Part shown: piece by piece, positions 5,853 through 13,436 of the stretch
Layout: each line of letters starts with the position of its first letter
Numbering within the stretch: position 1 is the first letter of the stretch
The notes under the pieces: generated by a model
The model's input: the letters and a program-made list of their open reading frames with translations, nothing else
The model's database searches: none
Told to the model about the DNA's origin: nothing
Program-made: the position numbers and the translations under genes
Assembly (NCBI GenBank): GCA_964483785.1
Contig: CAZACW010000048.1
Location: 1 to 17,996, forward strand
DNA from: JABDGZ01 sp964483785
GTDB lineage: Bacteria > Omnitrophota > Gorgyraeia > Zapsychrales > Fredricksoniimonadaceae
DNA length: 17,996 nt
Direction: 5' to 3'

Positions 5853-8678
5853 ATGCTTCGTCCAACAATCTGCTGTGTGGTCATCATTGCCTTTGTCCTG
5901 ACTTCGTTTACATCTCTGCCTCAAGCGCAGGCCCAAGAACTTTTAAATCTTCCAGAACCCGGTGTCATGGTCGATCTTAGCGCAAGCTATGAACCGGCCA
6001 TGATCAAGGGCGTTACTGTCCATCCAGACAATCCGTTTTTATTTGATTTTATCGTTGATCCAGGCCAGGACCGTCTGCAGAAAGAAGCCTTAAAGCAGGA
6101 AGGAGAGAAGCTGATCAAATACTTTCTTGCCAATTTAGCTATTCCCGAAAAAGACATGTGGGTGAATTTAAGCCCTTATGAAAAACAGCGCATGGTCCCC
6201 ATGGCCCTGGGCCAAACAGAAATGGGCCGGGACCTGTTGGCAGAAGATTACATGTTAAAGCAGATCACCGCCTCGTTGATTTATCCTGAAAAAGGCTTAG
6301 GCAAATCATTTTGGGAGAGGGTGTACGCCCAGGCGAGGGAGAAGTATGGAAGCGTCGCAGTGCCTGTGAACACCTTTAATAAGGTATGGATCATGGCAGA
6401 CAAGGCAGAGATTTACCAGCACCATCAAACCGCCCTTGTTGTCAACTGTCATTTGAAGGTGATGCTGGAAGAAGATTATTTATCTATGCGTAAACACGGC
6501 GGCCAAGCAGGGGACATCCTCGAAAAGGGGACAGTCCCTTGGGAAACAATGATAAAGGGACAGTCCCCTTTTCGAGGGCGTTCCCATGCCAGCCACCCAA
6601 CACCAAATGAAATTGTCCGCCAAATCATCCTGCCCCAGCTTGAGCATGAAGTGAACAACGGCAAAAACTTCGCGAACCTGCGGCAAATCTTTAATTCGAT
6701 CATTTTATCCAGCTGGTACAAGAACAATTTGAAGGAAGCCCTGCTTAATCAGGTATTTGCCGACAAGGGAAAGGTCAAGGGGATAGATCTTAAAGACCCT
6801 GGGATCCAGGACAAGATTTATGAGCGTTATATCCAGGCTTACAAGAAGGGGGTCTTCAATTTTATCAAGGAAGATGCCGTCAGCCGCCTGCCCAGGAAAT
6901 ACTTCTCCGGCGGCATCGATGCGGCCATGGCCGCGCATCCGGCCCTGGTTGGTTTTAATCCCGGACAAGGGAATGGAAGGCCGGTTGAGGTATTGACAGC
7001 AGGTGTGGTCATAAGAAGCAGGGCAGGGTCAGCCTCGGCCAATGCGGCTATGATCGTGGGCAAGCCTCACAGGGAAATTTTTGAGAGATTGAATAGTATA
7101 TTTGATAGATATGGCATACTTCATATTTCTCCCTTGGGTGATATCTATGAAGAATATTTGAAGGCATTACGCAAGGCCGACGCCCGAGAAGCAGAAGAAT
7201 TTTCCGCCTATGTGGAAGGTGAGATCTCCCTTCAAATAACAGCTTTGAAATTGGGAATTGCCGGGCATTTTCCTGGGCAGAAGGAGATCAGCCGCAGTAA
7301 TCTTTTGGATTATTTAAAAACAATAGGCGCAGATGAATATCTCGATCAGACAGGGCATAAAGGGTTGGCCCTGACCGAGGCTGTTTATGATTTAATAGCA
7401 AATTCAACCGGGGAAGCATTGATCAATCCAGAAGATGATCCGCTTATTCAAGATGCGGTACGCAGGGCCAATATGGAAGCATTGAATGAGCAGGTGGCTT
7501 TATTCGTCCTGAGAGAAGAGCCAAATGATTTTAAGGGATTTGAAAAACCAAGACGGCCCGTTGACGCGGCCATGACCGAAGAGGAACAAGCCCAAAAGCT
7601 GCAGGCAGTCATTAACAGCGACAGAGGTGATCCAGTTCAATTAATGGAGGATATTCATGCCGTCATAGCCTTGCGCAGAACAATGGGATGGGATGAGTCC
7701 AGAATTTTTGCTTTTTATTCCGCCGTTGGCCCCAGGAGAGTTTTGTTATATCAGATCGCATTATTGGGATTTACGCAAGAATCCTTTGAGCCCATATCCA
7801 AAATCGGGCCCTGGATCCAGGGCTTGAATCAGCAATGGTTCATGACGGTGATGCCGGATTTCCTGAGTGGAGTGAGCCGTATTGAAAAAAGTGGATTTTC
7901 GGATGAGCAAAAAGTTTATGCCCTTTCCATGGCCCTGGCCGTCATTTTAAACAATACCAGCCGTCTTATTTATCCTCAAAGATTTGTTTACGGGTCCAGG
8001 GCCATAGTCAATCTCTATAGAAAAATGGGAAGGGAGGACAGTCGTTTAATCCAAGCTTTTGCGGGCAGGAACGATATCAGGTCTTTATTTTATTTGGGGG
8101 CCATTGGCAGTATGGATGCGGCCAGGGCCTTGCAAATCAGATTAAAGTCCGGTGGAGTTGAGACCAGGAACCGTGTCCGGAGTTTGTTTAGACTTACAAA
8201 CAAAGGCAGGACCGATCCCATATTCAAAGACAATATCCCTTTATGGCTGGCCATTTTTTTGATCATGCGGGAAGATGACAGCCGTTTGGAACTTGCGCAA
8301 TGGGTTGATGATATTAAAGCATTGGGTTCATACCAATGGTATGAAGGGGTCAATGCCAGGGAAGTTGAAGAAGGTAATGATTGGGGCCGTACAAGACCAA
8401 GGAGAAGAGGTAGTGATTCTACAGGATTAGGGTGGGTTGTTGGTGTAGGTATCTTGGGAGATTTTGCTCAGATGCACGATCCCAAAAATGCTGCCGATCC
8501 CGGCGGTATTGACCTGGCCACCTCCGGCGTGCAGTGGAAAATCCACGGCGATAAGATCGAAATGAACATGGATAAGGCCATGCTGGAGCGCATTAGGCGC
8601 GAAGGGATTGACGGCGTGGAATTGCGGATATTACGCATGAGGTCTGTCCCCAGCGCGCAGGCGCTGTGGGAAGGTTAA
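5853..8678 (+). CDS. Large exported protein of an Omnitrophota-type family, function unknown
   Basis: The 941-residue product starts with a Sec-type signal peptide: 'MLRP', then the hydrophobic run 'TICCVVIIAFVLTSFTS', then an AQA/QE cleavage site after about Ala27. Blocks such as 'VTVHPDNPFLFDFIVDPG' (55-71), 'MWVNLSPYEKQRMVP' (102-116), 'PVNTFNKVWI' (171-180), 'NNGKNFANLRQIFNSIILSSW' (268-288) and 'RKYFSGGIDAAM' (348-359) resemble large secreted proteins I recall from Omnitrophota. Later linker-like segments repeat the DAAM theme ('RPVDAAMTEEEQ' near 570, 'GSMDAAR' near 753). The C-terminus begins 'DPGGIDLATSGVQWKIHG'. I chose ATG 5853 because it places the signal peptide at the N-terminus; the frame is open upstream to TTG 5769. 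Residues 222-241 are encoded by an inserted palindromic repeat. No catalytic motif is recognised; an envelope or extracellular role is inferred. Confidence 0.85.
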   Translation: MLRPTICCVVIIAFVLTSFTSLPQAQAQELLNLPEPGVMVDLSASYEPAMIKGVTVHPDNPFLFDFIVDPGQDRLQKEALKQEGEKLIKYFLANLAIPEKDMWVNLSPYEKQRMVPMALGQTEMGRDLLAEDYMLKQITASLIYPEKGLGKSFWERVYAQAREKYGSVAVPVNTFNKVWIMADKAEIYQHHQTALVVNCHLKVMLEEDYLSMRKHGGQAGDILEKGTVPWETMIKGQSPFRGRSHASHPTPNEIVRQIILPQLEHEVNNGKNFANLRQIFNSIILSSWYKNNLKEALLNQVFADKGKVKGIDLKDPGIQDKIYERYIQAYKKGVFNFIKEDAVSRLPRKYFSGGIDAAMAAHPALVGFNPGQGNGRPVEVLTAGVVIRSRAGSASANAAMIVGKPHREIFERLNSIFDRYGILHISPLGDIYEEYLKALRKADAREAEEFSAYVEGEISLQITALKLGIAGHFPGQKEISRSNLLDYLKTIGADEYLDQTGHKGLALTEAVYDLIANSTGEALINPEDDPLIQDAVRRANMEALNEQVALFVLREEPNDFKGFEKPRRPVDAAMTEEEQAQKLQAVINSDRGDPVQLMEDIHAVIALRRTMGWDESRIFAFYSAVGPRRVLLYQIALLGFTQESFEPISKIGPWIQGLNQQWFMTVMPDFLSGVSRIEKSGFSDEQKVYALSMALAVILNNTSRLIYPQRFVYGSRAIVNLYRKMGREDSRLIQAFAGRNDIRSLFYLGAIGSMDAARALQIRLKSGGVETRNRVRSLFRLTNKGRTDPIFKDNIPLWLAIFLIMREDDSRLELAQWVDDIKALGSYQWYEGVNAREVEEGNDWGRTRPRRRGSDSTGLGWVVGVGILGDFAQMHDPKNAADPGGIDLATSGVQWKIHGDKIEMNMDKAMLERIRREGIDGVELRILRMRSVPSAQALWEG
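6518..6577. repeat. REP-like palindrome, family B, in frame inside a coding sequence
   Basis: Inverted arms 6518-6540 and 6555-6577 (core GAAAAGGGGACAGTCCCTT) are complementary except for one internal A/A mismatch, with a 14-nt loop (6541-6554). Each arm also holds the smaller palindrome GGGACAGTCCC. The element is exactly 60 nt, is read through in frame, and encodes residues 222-241 of the secreted protein ('LEKGTVPWETMIKGQSPF' within it). Its arms share AAAGGGGAC with family A but not the centre or the GTCTCCC half. Confidence 0.88.
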
Positions 8679-8723
8679 AAAGAATTATATAAGCGCCGCC
8701 CGTCTGCTATTTTTGCTTTTTTC

Positions 8724-8751
8724 TTGCCAAACACCCGCAGAGTGCTATAGT
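8724..8751 (+). promoter_or_regulatory. Candidate sigma70-type promoter for korAB
   Basis: TTGCCA (8724-8729) and TATAGT (8746-8751) are 16 nt apart, each one or two bases from consensus. A start near 8758 gives a leader of about 58 nt. The ribosome-binding sequence AGAGG (8806-8810) precedes the korA ATG by 5 nt. The remainder of the gap 8679-8815 shows no convincing terminator. Confidence 0.45.
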
Positions 8752-8815
8752 AATTCCACATACGCTATTTTCTCTCTAACTCCATTATTCTCCAAAGATA
8801 GAAGAAGAGGTCAAT

Positions 8816-10624
8816 ATGTCGCTTGAGAAACGTCCGGTCACACGGTTTGAACTTTTAATGGATGCTGGCTACGGCGCCCAAAAAGCAGGGGACATTCTGC
8901 TGGGCGCCTTTGTGCGCATGGGCCAGTATGTCTATGTGGAGCCCATGATCCCCGCGGAAATTTCCCCGCCGGCGCGCACCCGTCCGGCGCTTTCCGGCGT
9001 CATCATCCGCCTGGCGGATTTTGACGTCACCAATATCGGCAATGATACGGATTTGATCCTGGCGGCCCACGAGATCGTCCTGGACACCCGCCTGGATGAC
9101 AATGAATTTAATCCCGCGGCCAAGATCCTGCTGGACATGGGGGACCAGGAAGCCAATCCTGAATCTTATGAAATGGTGCTTAAACGCTGCACCAAGCTGG
9201 GTTTAAGCGTTATTCCTTTTAATGTCGATGCCGAGTCCCAGGCCATTGTCAAGGAATTGGGCGGCAAGGGCCAGAACCTGCATTATTTAGGGATGCTCTC
9301 CTACATTTACAACATGGACGAGGCCTTGGTCAAGGCTGAGATTGCCAGGACCTTCGGCAAGAAGCTCAAAGAAGATATTATGGCCAAGAACCTGACCTTG
9401 TTCCATAACGGGTATCAGCTGGCCAAGGACAAGGTCTTTTTCCGCGTTGAGGTGCAAAGCCATAAGCGGCCGGGCGAACAGATCTTGATCGACGGCAATA
9501 CTTCCTTAAGCATGGGCTTGATCGATGCAGGGATCAAATTGTATTCCGGCTATCCCATTACACCGGCTTCCTCCATTATGCACACCCTGGCCAAGACTTT
9601 TCCAGCCTATGGCGGCATGGTGCACCAGGCTGAGGATGAGATTGCGGCCATCGGCACGGCGGTCGGGTCCTATTATGCCGGTATGCCGGCTGTGACCGCG
9701 ACCTCGGGACCGGGACTTTCCTTGAAGCAGGAATTTATCGGTTTTGCTACTGCCGCTGAGATCCCCTTGATTTTAATCGATGTCCAGCGCGCCGGGCCTT
9801 CCACCGGCATGCCCACCAAGACCGAGCAGTCTGATTTATTGTCATCGCTTTGCGGCAGCCACGGAGATTATACCAAGATCATCATCAGCGTCTCCAACGT
9901 GATCGACTGTTTTTACGCCCCGCATTTGGCCAGGTATTTGACGGAAAAATTGCGGGTGCCGGTGTTTATCCTGAGCGATTTCCAGACCGCCAACAGCTAC
10001 AAGGTGGTGGCCAAATTTGCCCTTGCACAGATGAAGAACGTGGATGAGATCCCGGATTTTGTTTTTGAGCGTTTTCATATGAAGCGCCTCACTGCTCCGG
10101 TGGAAATGGTCCGCAGTTCGCAGACCTTACCGGGTACCGAGGGCGGCATGCGCCGCATCACCGGCCTGAACACGGACGAGAAGGGCAAGGTCAATTATTT
10201 TGCCGAGGCCCATCAGCGCTCCCATAGGATCCGCAATGAAAAGATCCACCATGTGCGCCGCGCCCTGACAGCGCCCGAGATGTTCGGCAAGGAGGCCAAT
10301 GAAGTGCTGGTCGTAGGCTGGGGATCATCGCGCGGGGCCATCGAGGAAGCCATAGCCCTTTGTGAAAAGAACAATGTGCCGGCCTCAGGCATGCATCTGC
10401 GCATCGTTTATCCCTTGCCGCTGATGCTCAAAGAGGTTTTTGCCAAATATAAACGCGTGTATACGCTGGAAGTGACCTACGGCGATCAATTAAAACCGTC
10501 GTCGCTGGCTTTATTGTTAAGGTCGGAAACCTTGAAAGATGTGCATCCGCTGATCGCCGATGCCACCGGCCGGCCTTTGCGCCCCAGAATCATCATGAAG
10601 AAAATTCAGGAGGTCTTGAAATGA
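8816..10624 (+). CDS. korA: 2-oxoacid:ferredoxin oxidoreductase, fused gamma-alpha subunit (KorA type)
   Basis: The 602-residue protein joins a gamma domain (about 1-200) to an alpha (pyrimidine-binding) domain, as in KorA of two-subunit 2-oxoglutarate:ferredoxin oxidoreductases. These enzymes oxidatively decarboxylate a 2-oxoacid with CoA and ferredoxin, or run in reverse in reductive carbon fixation. Alpha motifs are clear: 'YPITPASS' (246-253), 'QAEDEIAAIG' (271-280), 'ATSGPGLSL' (295-303) and 'VQRAGPSTGMPTKTEQSDL' (323-341). The gamma glycine motif, usually GxGGQG, reads 'GYGAQKAG' (18-25), a divergence worth noting. The ATG follows AGAGG at 5 nt. The stop codon overlaps korB by ATGA (10621-10624), so translation is probably coupled. 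No delta (ferredoxin-like) subunit is adjacent. Substrate cannot be fixed from sequence; 2-oxoglutarate is the usual one for this architecture. Confidence 0.92.
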   Translation: MSLEKRPVTRFELLMDAGYGAQKAGDILLGAFVRMGQYVYVEPMIPAEISPPARTRPALSGVIIRLADFDVTNIGNDTDLILAAHEIVLDTRLDDNEFNPAAKILLDMGDQEANPESYEMVLKRCTKLGLSVIPFNVDAESQAIVKELGGKGQNLHYLGMLSYIYNMDEALVKAEIARTFGKKLKEDIMAKNLTLFHNGYQLAKDKVFFRVEVQSHKRPGEQILIDGNTSLSMGLIDAGIKLYSGYPITPASSIMHTLAKTFPAYGGMVHQAEDEIAAIGTAVGSYYAGMPAVTATSGPGLSLKQEFIGFATAAEIPLILIDVQRAGPSTGMPTKTEQSDLLSSLCGSHGDYTKIIISVSNVIDCFYAPHLARYLTEKLRVPVFILSDFQTANSYKVVAKFALAQMKNVDEIPDFVFERFHMKRLTAPVEMVRSSQTLPGTEGGMRRITGLNTDEKGKVNYFAEAHQRSHRIRNEKIHHVRRALTAPEMFGKEANEVLVVGWGSSRGAIEEAIALCEKNNVPASGMHLRIVYPLPLMLKEVFAKYKRVYTLEVTYGDQLKPSSLALLLRSETLKDVHPLIADATGRPLRPRIIMKKIQEVLK

Positions 10625-11541
10625 CGACCGATACCCTATCCCAATCATCGCCTACCCCTGTCAGCATCAAGGACCTAAACACGGAAAACCCCCGTTGGTG
10701 CGCGGGCTGCGGGGATTTCGGCATTATCATGGGCTTGAAGCGTTTTATCGTGGAGCGCCAGCTGGCGCCGGCTAAGACCGTCAATGTCTCCGGGATCGGC
10801 TGTTCCGGCCGCGCGCCGAATTACTTTAACACCTACGGCGTGCATTCGATCCACGGCCGGCCGATTCCCATTGCCTTAGGAATTGCCCTGGCCCGCCCGG
10901 AATTGAACCTGTTCGTGCATGCCGGCGACGGGGACGCCATCAGCATCGGCGGCAATCATTTGATCCACGGCATCAACAAGAATTTCAAGTGCGTGTTTCT
11001 GATGTATGACAATGAAATGTACGCCTTGACCAAAAATCAGACTTCACCCACGACCAGGCGTGATCATCCCACCAACACCCAGCCGCAGGGTTCGTTTTTG
11101 AATCCGCTGAATCCCATTACCGTGGCCTTAGGCTTGGGCGGGTCTTTTGTGGCTTCCACGGCGGACTGGATCCCGGACCATCTGACCACGACCATGAAGG
11201 CGGCCTTTGACCATCCCGGCTTTGCCTTCGTGCATATTTCCCAGCGCTGTCCGCATTTTGACCCCAATAATTTTGACCATAAAAATTCCGCCTGGTTTTC
11301 TTTTTTAAAACATGCCAACGGCATTGAGCCGGACCGCCGCCTGGCGGAAAAGACCGAGGTGGTGGAACATGATCCCTCGAATTTGGCCCAGGCTTTTCAA
11401 TACGGCGCGGCGGAACGCCGTTATTTCGGCCTGTTTTACCAAAATAAATCCAAGCCCCGTTATGATGATATCCTGCATAATCTGGTCAACACAACAGCCA
11501 AAAAAGATCCAGCCAAGATCTTGGATGGATTTTTAGTGTAA
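10621..11541 (+). CDS. korB: 2-oxoacid:ferredoxin oxidoreductase, beta subunit (KorB type)
   Basis: The 306-residue thiamine-diphosphate-binding partner of the preceding subunit. 'NPRWCAGCGDFGI' (23-35) and 'GIGCSGR' (58-64) carry cysteines expected to bind the 4Fe-4S cluster. 'HAGDGDAISIGGNHLIHGIN' (100-119) with 'MYDNEMYALTKNQTSPTT' (128-145) forms the TPP/Mg binding GDG...N region. A further Cys in 'SQRCPHFDP' matches the 'CP' motif of the family. It overlaps korA by 4 nt (ATGA). Its stop codon TAA (11539-11541) overlaps the first two bases of a 50-bp palindrome, so the repeat sits exactly at the 3' end of the gene. Length is normal for KorB. Confidence 0.94.
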   Translation: MTTDTLSQSSPTPVSIKDLNTENPRWCAGCGDFGIIMGLKRFIVERQLAPAKTVNVSGIGCSGRAPNYFNTYGVHSIHGRPIPIALGIALARPELNLFVHAGDGDAISIGGNHLIHGINKNFKCVFLMYDNEMYALTKNQTSPTTRRDHPTNTQPQGSFLNPLNPITVALGLGGSFVASTADWIPDHLTTTMKAAFDHPGFAFVHISQRCPHFDPNNFDHKNSAWFSFLKHANGIEPDRRLAEKTEVVEHDPSNLAQAFQYGAAERRYFGLFYQNKSKPRYDDILHNLVNTTAKKDPAKILDGFLV

Positions 11542-11589
11542 TAAAGGGGACGTCTCCCATTTAATTAAATGGGAGACGTCCCCTTTATT
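11540..11589. repeat. REP-like 50-bp perfect palindrome, family A, copy 3
   Basis: All 25 base pairs of this palindrome match, including the centre (ATTTAATTAAAT), so it is the most regular of the three family A copies; copy 1 has one mismatch. It overlaps the korB stop codon and ends 4 nt before the trxB start. It has no adjacent transposase gene, so it is probably a dispersed copy of the unit next to the RAYT 9 kb upstream. In mRNA it would form a long GC-capped hairpin that could terminate transcription, protect korAB mRNA or mask trxB initiation. Confidence 0.93.
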
Positions 11590-11593
11590 TCTT

Positions 11594-12526
11594 ATGGAAA
11601 AATTGATTATCATAGGTTCAGGCCCTGCGGCGCACACCGCCGCTATATATGCCGCCCGCGCCAGATTGAATCCCGTGATGTTTGAAGGGATATTGGCTGC
11701 AGGAGTGGCGGCCGGCGGCCAGTTGACCACGACCACCGAGGTTGAAAATTATCCGGGATATTTGACCATTTCCGGGCCGCATTTGATGGAGAAAATGCGC
11801 GAGCAGTCCCTGCATTGCGGGGCCAAGATCATTACTGAAACCATTGATAAGGTGGATTTGTCCAAACGTCCTTTTAAGGTCTGGGCCGGCGGCGAAGAAT
11901 ATCTTACCCAGGCCTTGATCATTGCCACTGGAGCGACTGCCAAGCGCATGAATCTTCCAGGTGAGGAAAAATTATGGCAGAAGGGGATTTCAGCCTGCGC
12001 GGTCTGCGACGGCGCCCTGCCTTTTTTTCGCAATAAGGTGCTGGCTGTCGTGGGCGGCGGGGATTCAGCGGTGGAGGAATCGACCTTTTTGACCAAATAC
12101 GCTTCCAAGGTCCTGATGCTGGTGCGCCGCGATGTGCTCAGGGCCTCCAAGGTAATGCAGGAGCGGGCCAAAGGCAACGCCAAGATTCAAATCATGTACA
12201 ACACGCTTCCCCTGGAAGTTTTGGGCGCATCAAGCGTCACGGGTTTGAAGATCAAAAATTTAAAGGACCAATCTGAATCCAATCTGGACGTCGGGGGCTT
12301 GTTTTACGCGATCGGACATTTGCCGAATACGGAATTCCTCAAAGGCCAGATCGAATTGGATGAGACCGGTTATATCAAGACCAAACCCGGCACAACCAAG
12401 ACCAGCGTCGATGGCGTTTTCGCGGCAGGGGATGTGCAGGACAAGGTGTACCGCCAGGCCGTGACCTCGGCCGGCACCGGCTGTATGGCCGCGCTGGACG
12501 CGGAACATTTTTTAAGCGCGATGTAA
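11594..12526 (+). CDS. trxB: Thioredoxin reductase TrxB
   Basis: The 310-residue flavoenzyme transfers electrons from NADPH through FAD to thioredoxin. The FAD-binding motif is 'IIGSGPAAHTAAIYAAR' (6-22). The redox-active pair is Cys135-Ala-Val-Cys138 in 'ACAVCDG'; the usual CATC is altered only in the middle. The NADPH site shows 'VVGGGDSAVEE' (152-162) and 'VRRDVLRAS' (177-185), whose arginines favour NADPH. The C-terminal FAD block is 'VDGVFAAGDVQDKVYRQ', followed by 'AVTSAGTGCMAA'. Length matches the low-Mr bacterial type. The start ATG 11594 lies 4 nt after the perfect palindrome and has no Shine-Dalgarno sequence, an unusual context suggesting that the repeat displaced the original leader. 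The next gene begins 35 nt downstream. Confidence 0.95.
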   Translation: MEKLIIIGSGPAAHTAAIYAARARLNPVMFEGILAAGVAAGGQLTTTTEVENYPGYLTISGPHLMEKMREQSLHCGAKIITETIDKVDLSKRPFKVWAGGEEYLTQALIIATGATAKRMNLPGEEKLWQKGISACAVCDGALPFFRNKVLAVVGGGDSAVEESTFLTKYASKVLMLVRRDVLRASKVMQERAKGNAKIQIMYNTLPLEVLGASSVTGLKIKNLKDQSESNLDVGGLFYAIGHLPNTEFLKGQIELDETGYIKTKPGTTKTSVDGVFAAGDVQDKVYRQAVTSAGTGCMAALDAEHFLSAM

Positions 12527-12561
12527 AAACCGTCTATCTTGGCGGCGCAAGGAATTTTATT

Positions 12562-13233
12562 ATGATCACGATCCGTAAATCCCAAGACCGCGGACACGCC
12601 CAGCATGGCTGGCTCGACTCCTATCATTCCTTTTCCTTTGCGGATTATTATGATCCCCAATGGATGGGTTACCGGAGCCTTCGCGTCATCAATGAGGACC
12701 GCGTGGCGCCGGCCCAGGGCTTTGGCTCCCATCCGCACAAGGACATGGAAATCATCACCTATGTGCTCGCCGGCCAGGTCAAGCACAAGGACAGCATGGG
12801 CCATGAAGGCGTGATCAAGCCCGGCGAGGTCCAGAAAATGAGCGCCGGCACCGGCATCATCCACAGTGAAATCAACCCTTCTTCGAAAGAAGAACTGCAT
12901 TTGCTGCAGATTTGGATCGAGCCTGACAGCAAAAATTTGAAGCCGGTGTATGAACAGGATTTACTGCCGACGAACCAGAAGAATTCCTTGGCGGCATTTC
13001 CGGTCCATATTCATCAGGACGCGAAAATATTCCGGGGGCGGCTCTCCAAGGGCCAGCGCCTGACTTTTGATTTGAAAAAGGGCCGCGGGGCCTGGGTCCA
13101 GATGATTTCCGGTGCCTTGTCCCTGGGTCAGGACATGATAAAAACTGGGGACGCGGCGATAGTCGAAGAGGAAGATGCGATCAATTTCAGCGGAAACGCC
13201 GAAAGCGAATTCTTGCTGTTTGATCTAAAATAA
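12562..13233 (+). CDS. Pirin-family cupin protein (YhhW-like)
   Basis: The 223-residue bicupin begins 'ITIRKSQDRGHAQHGWLDSY', then 'HSFSFADYYDP', a typical pirin/YhhW opening. The N-terminal cupin carries the metal ligands His57 and His59 in 'FGSHPHKDMEIITYVLAG' and His101 and Glu103 in 'GIIHSEINPS'. Some bacterial pirins have quercetin 2,3-dioxygenase activity and others are thought to act in redox sensing; the natural role here is unknown. The start ATG 12562 follows AAGGA (12549-12553) at a good distance. The stop TAA (13231-13233) abuts an inserted inverted-repeat element. Before that insertion the downstream fchA-like gene would have started 1 nt after this stop, so the two were probably one tight transcription unit. 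Confidence 0.93.
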   Translation: MITIRKSQDRGHAQHGWLDSYHSFSFADYYDPQWMGYRSLRVINEDRVAPAQGFGSHPHKDMEIITYVLAGQVKHKDSMGHEGVIKPGEVQKMSAGTGIIHSEINPSSKEELHLLQIWIEPDSKNLKPVYEQDLLPTNQKNSLAAFPVHIHQDAKIFRGRLSKGQRLTFDLKKGRGAWVQMISGALSLGQDMIKTGDAAIVEEEDAINFSGNAESEFLLFDLK

Positions 13234-13436
13234 CATGAGTTCGACATATTGAGAAAGGCATGCAAGGATATGTTTTTGATCAGGCGATGCGCTTTTCCCC
13301 CCAGGCGCGCAGGGGCTGCTTACAAATGTTCTCTTTTGTAGCCCCAAAGCGCCGCGTTTGGGGGGTTGGGGGGCGCGTCGCCGTGAAAAAACATATCCTT
13401 GCATGCCCATAGATAGCGTTATGTCGAACTGACGTT
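13232..13436. mobile_element. MITE-like inverted-repeat element (about 205 bp, non-coding)
   Basis: Terminal inverted repeats are AACATGAGTTCGACATA (13232-13248) and the reverse complement of AACGTCAGTTCGACATA (13420-13436), with 2 mismatches in 17. Inside them a perfect 21-bp inverted pair (13257-13277 / 13387-13407, core GGCATGCAAGGATATG) and a 10-bp pair with one mismatch (13283-13292 / 13373-13382) nest around a central hairpin. Direct repeats AAAAT flank the element (13227-13231 and 13437-13441). If the outermost TIR bases are counted as target, the direct repeat is the 8-mer TAAAATAA (13226-13233 / 13436-13443). No transposase is encoded; one 61-codon antisense frame inside looks spurious. 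The family is not identified. A structured non-coding RNA is an alternative. Confidence 0.7.
13312..13345. other. Central hairpin of the MITE-like element
   Basis: GGGGCT (13312-13317) pairs with AGCCCC (13340-13345) and ACAAA (13322-13326) with TTTGT (13335-13339). This leaves a 4-nt bulge (GCTT) and an 8-nt loop. It is flanked by C- and G-rich tracts (13297-13302 and 13360-13373) that could extend the fold. It sits at the middle of the nested inverted repeats. Confidence 0.6.

Noticed and set aside
11540..11589. Ordinary intrinsic terminator after korB
   Set aside because: The arm sequence is shared with the two copies next to the RAYT and there is no T run; termination may be a side effect, but the element is a dispersed repeat.
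13225..13410. Small antisense gene of 61 codons in the MITE-like element
   Set aside because: Its codons are set by the inverted repeats, there is no ribosome-binding site and the product has no recognisable features.
13232..13436. Integron attC site or IS91-type end
   Set aside because: The ends do not show the RYYYAAC/GTTRRRY core pair in the proper arrangement and no integrase or Y2 transposase is near; the flanking direct repeats argue for a cut-and-paste element.
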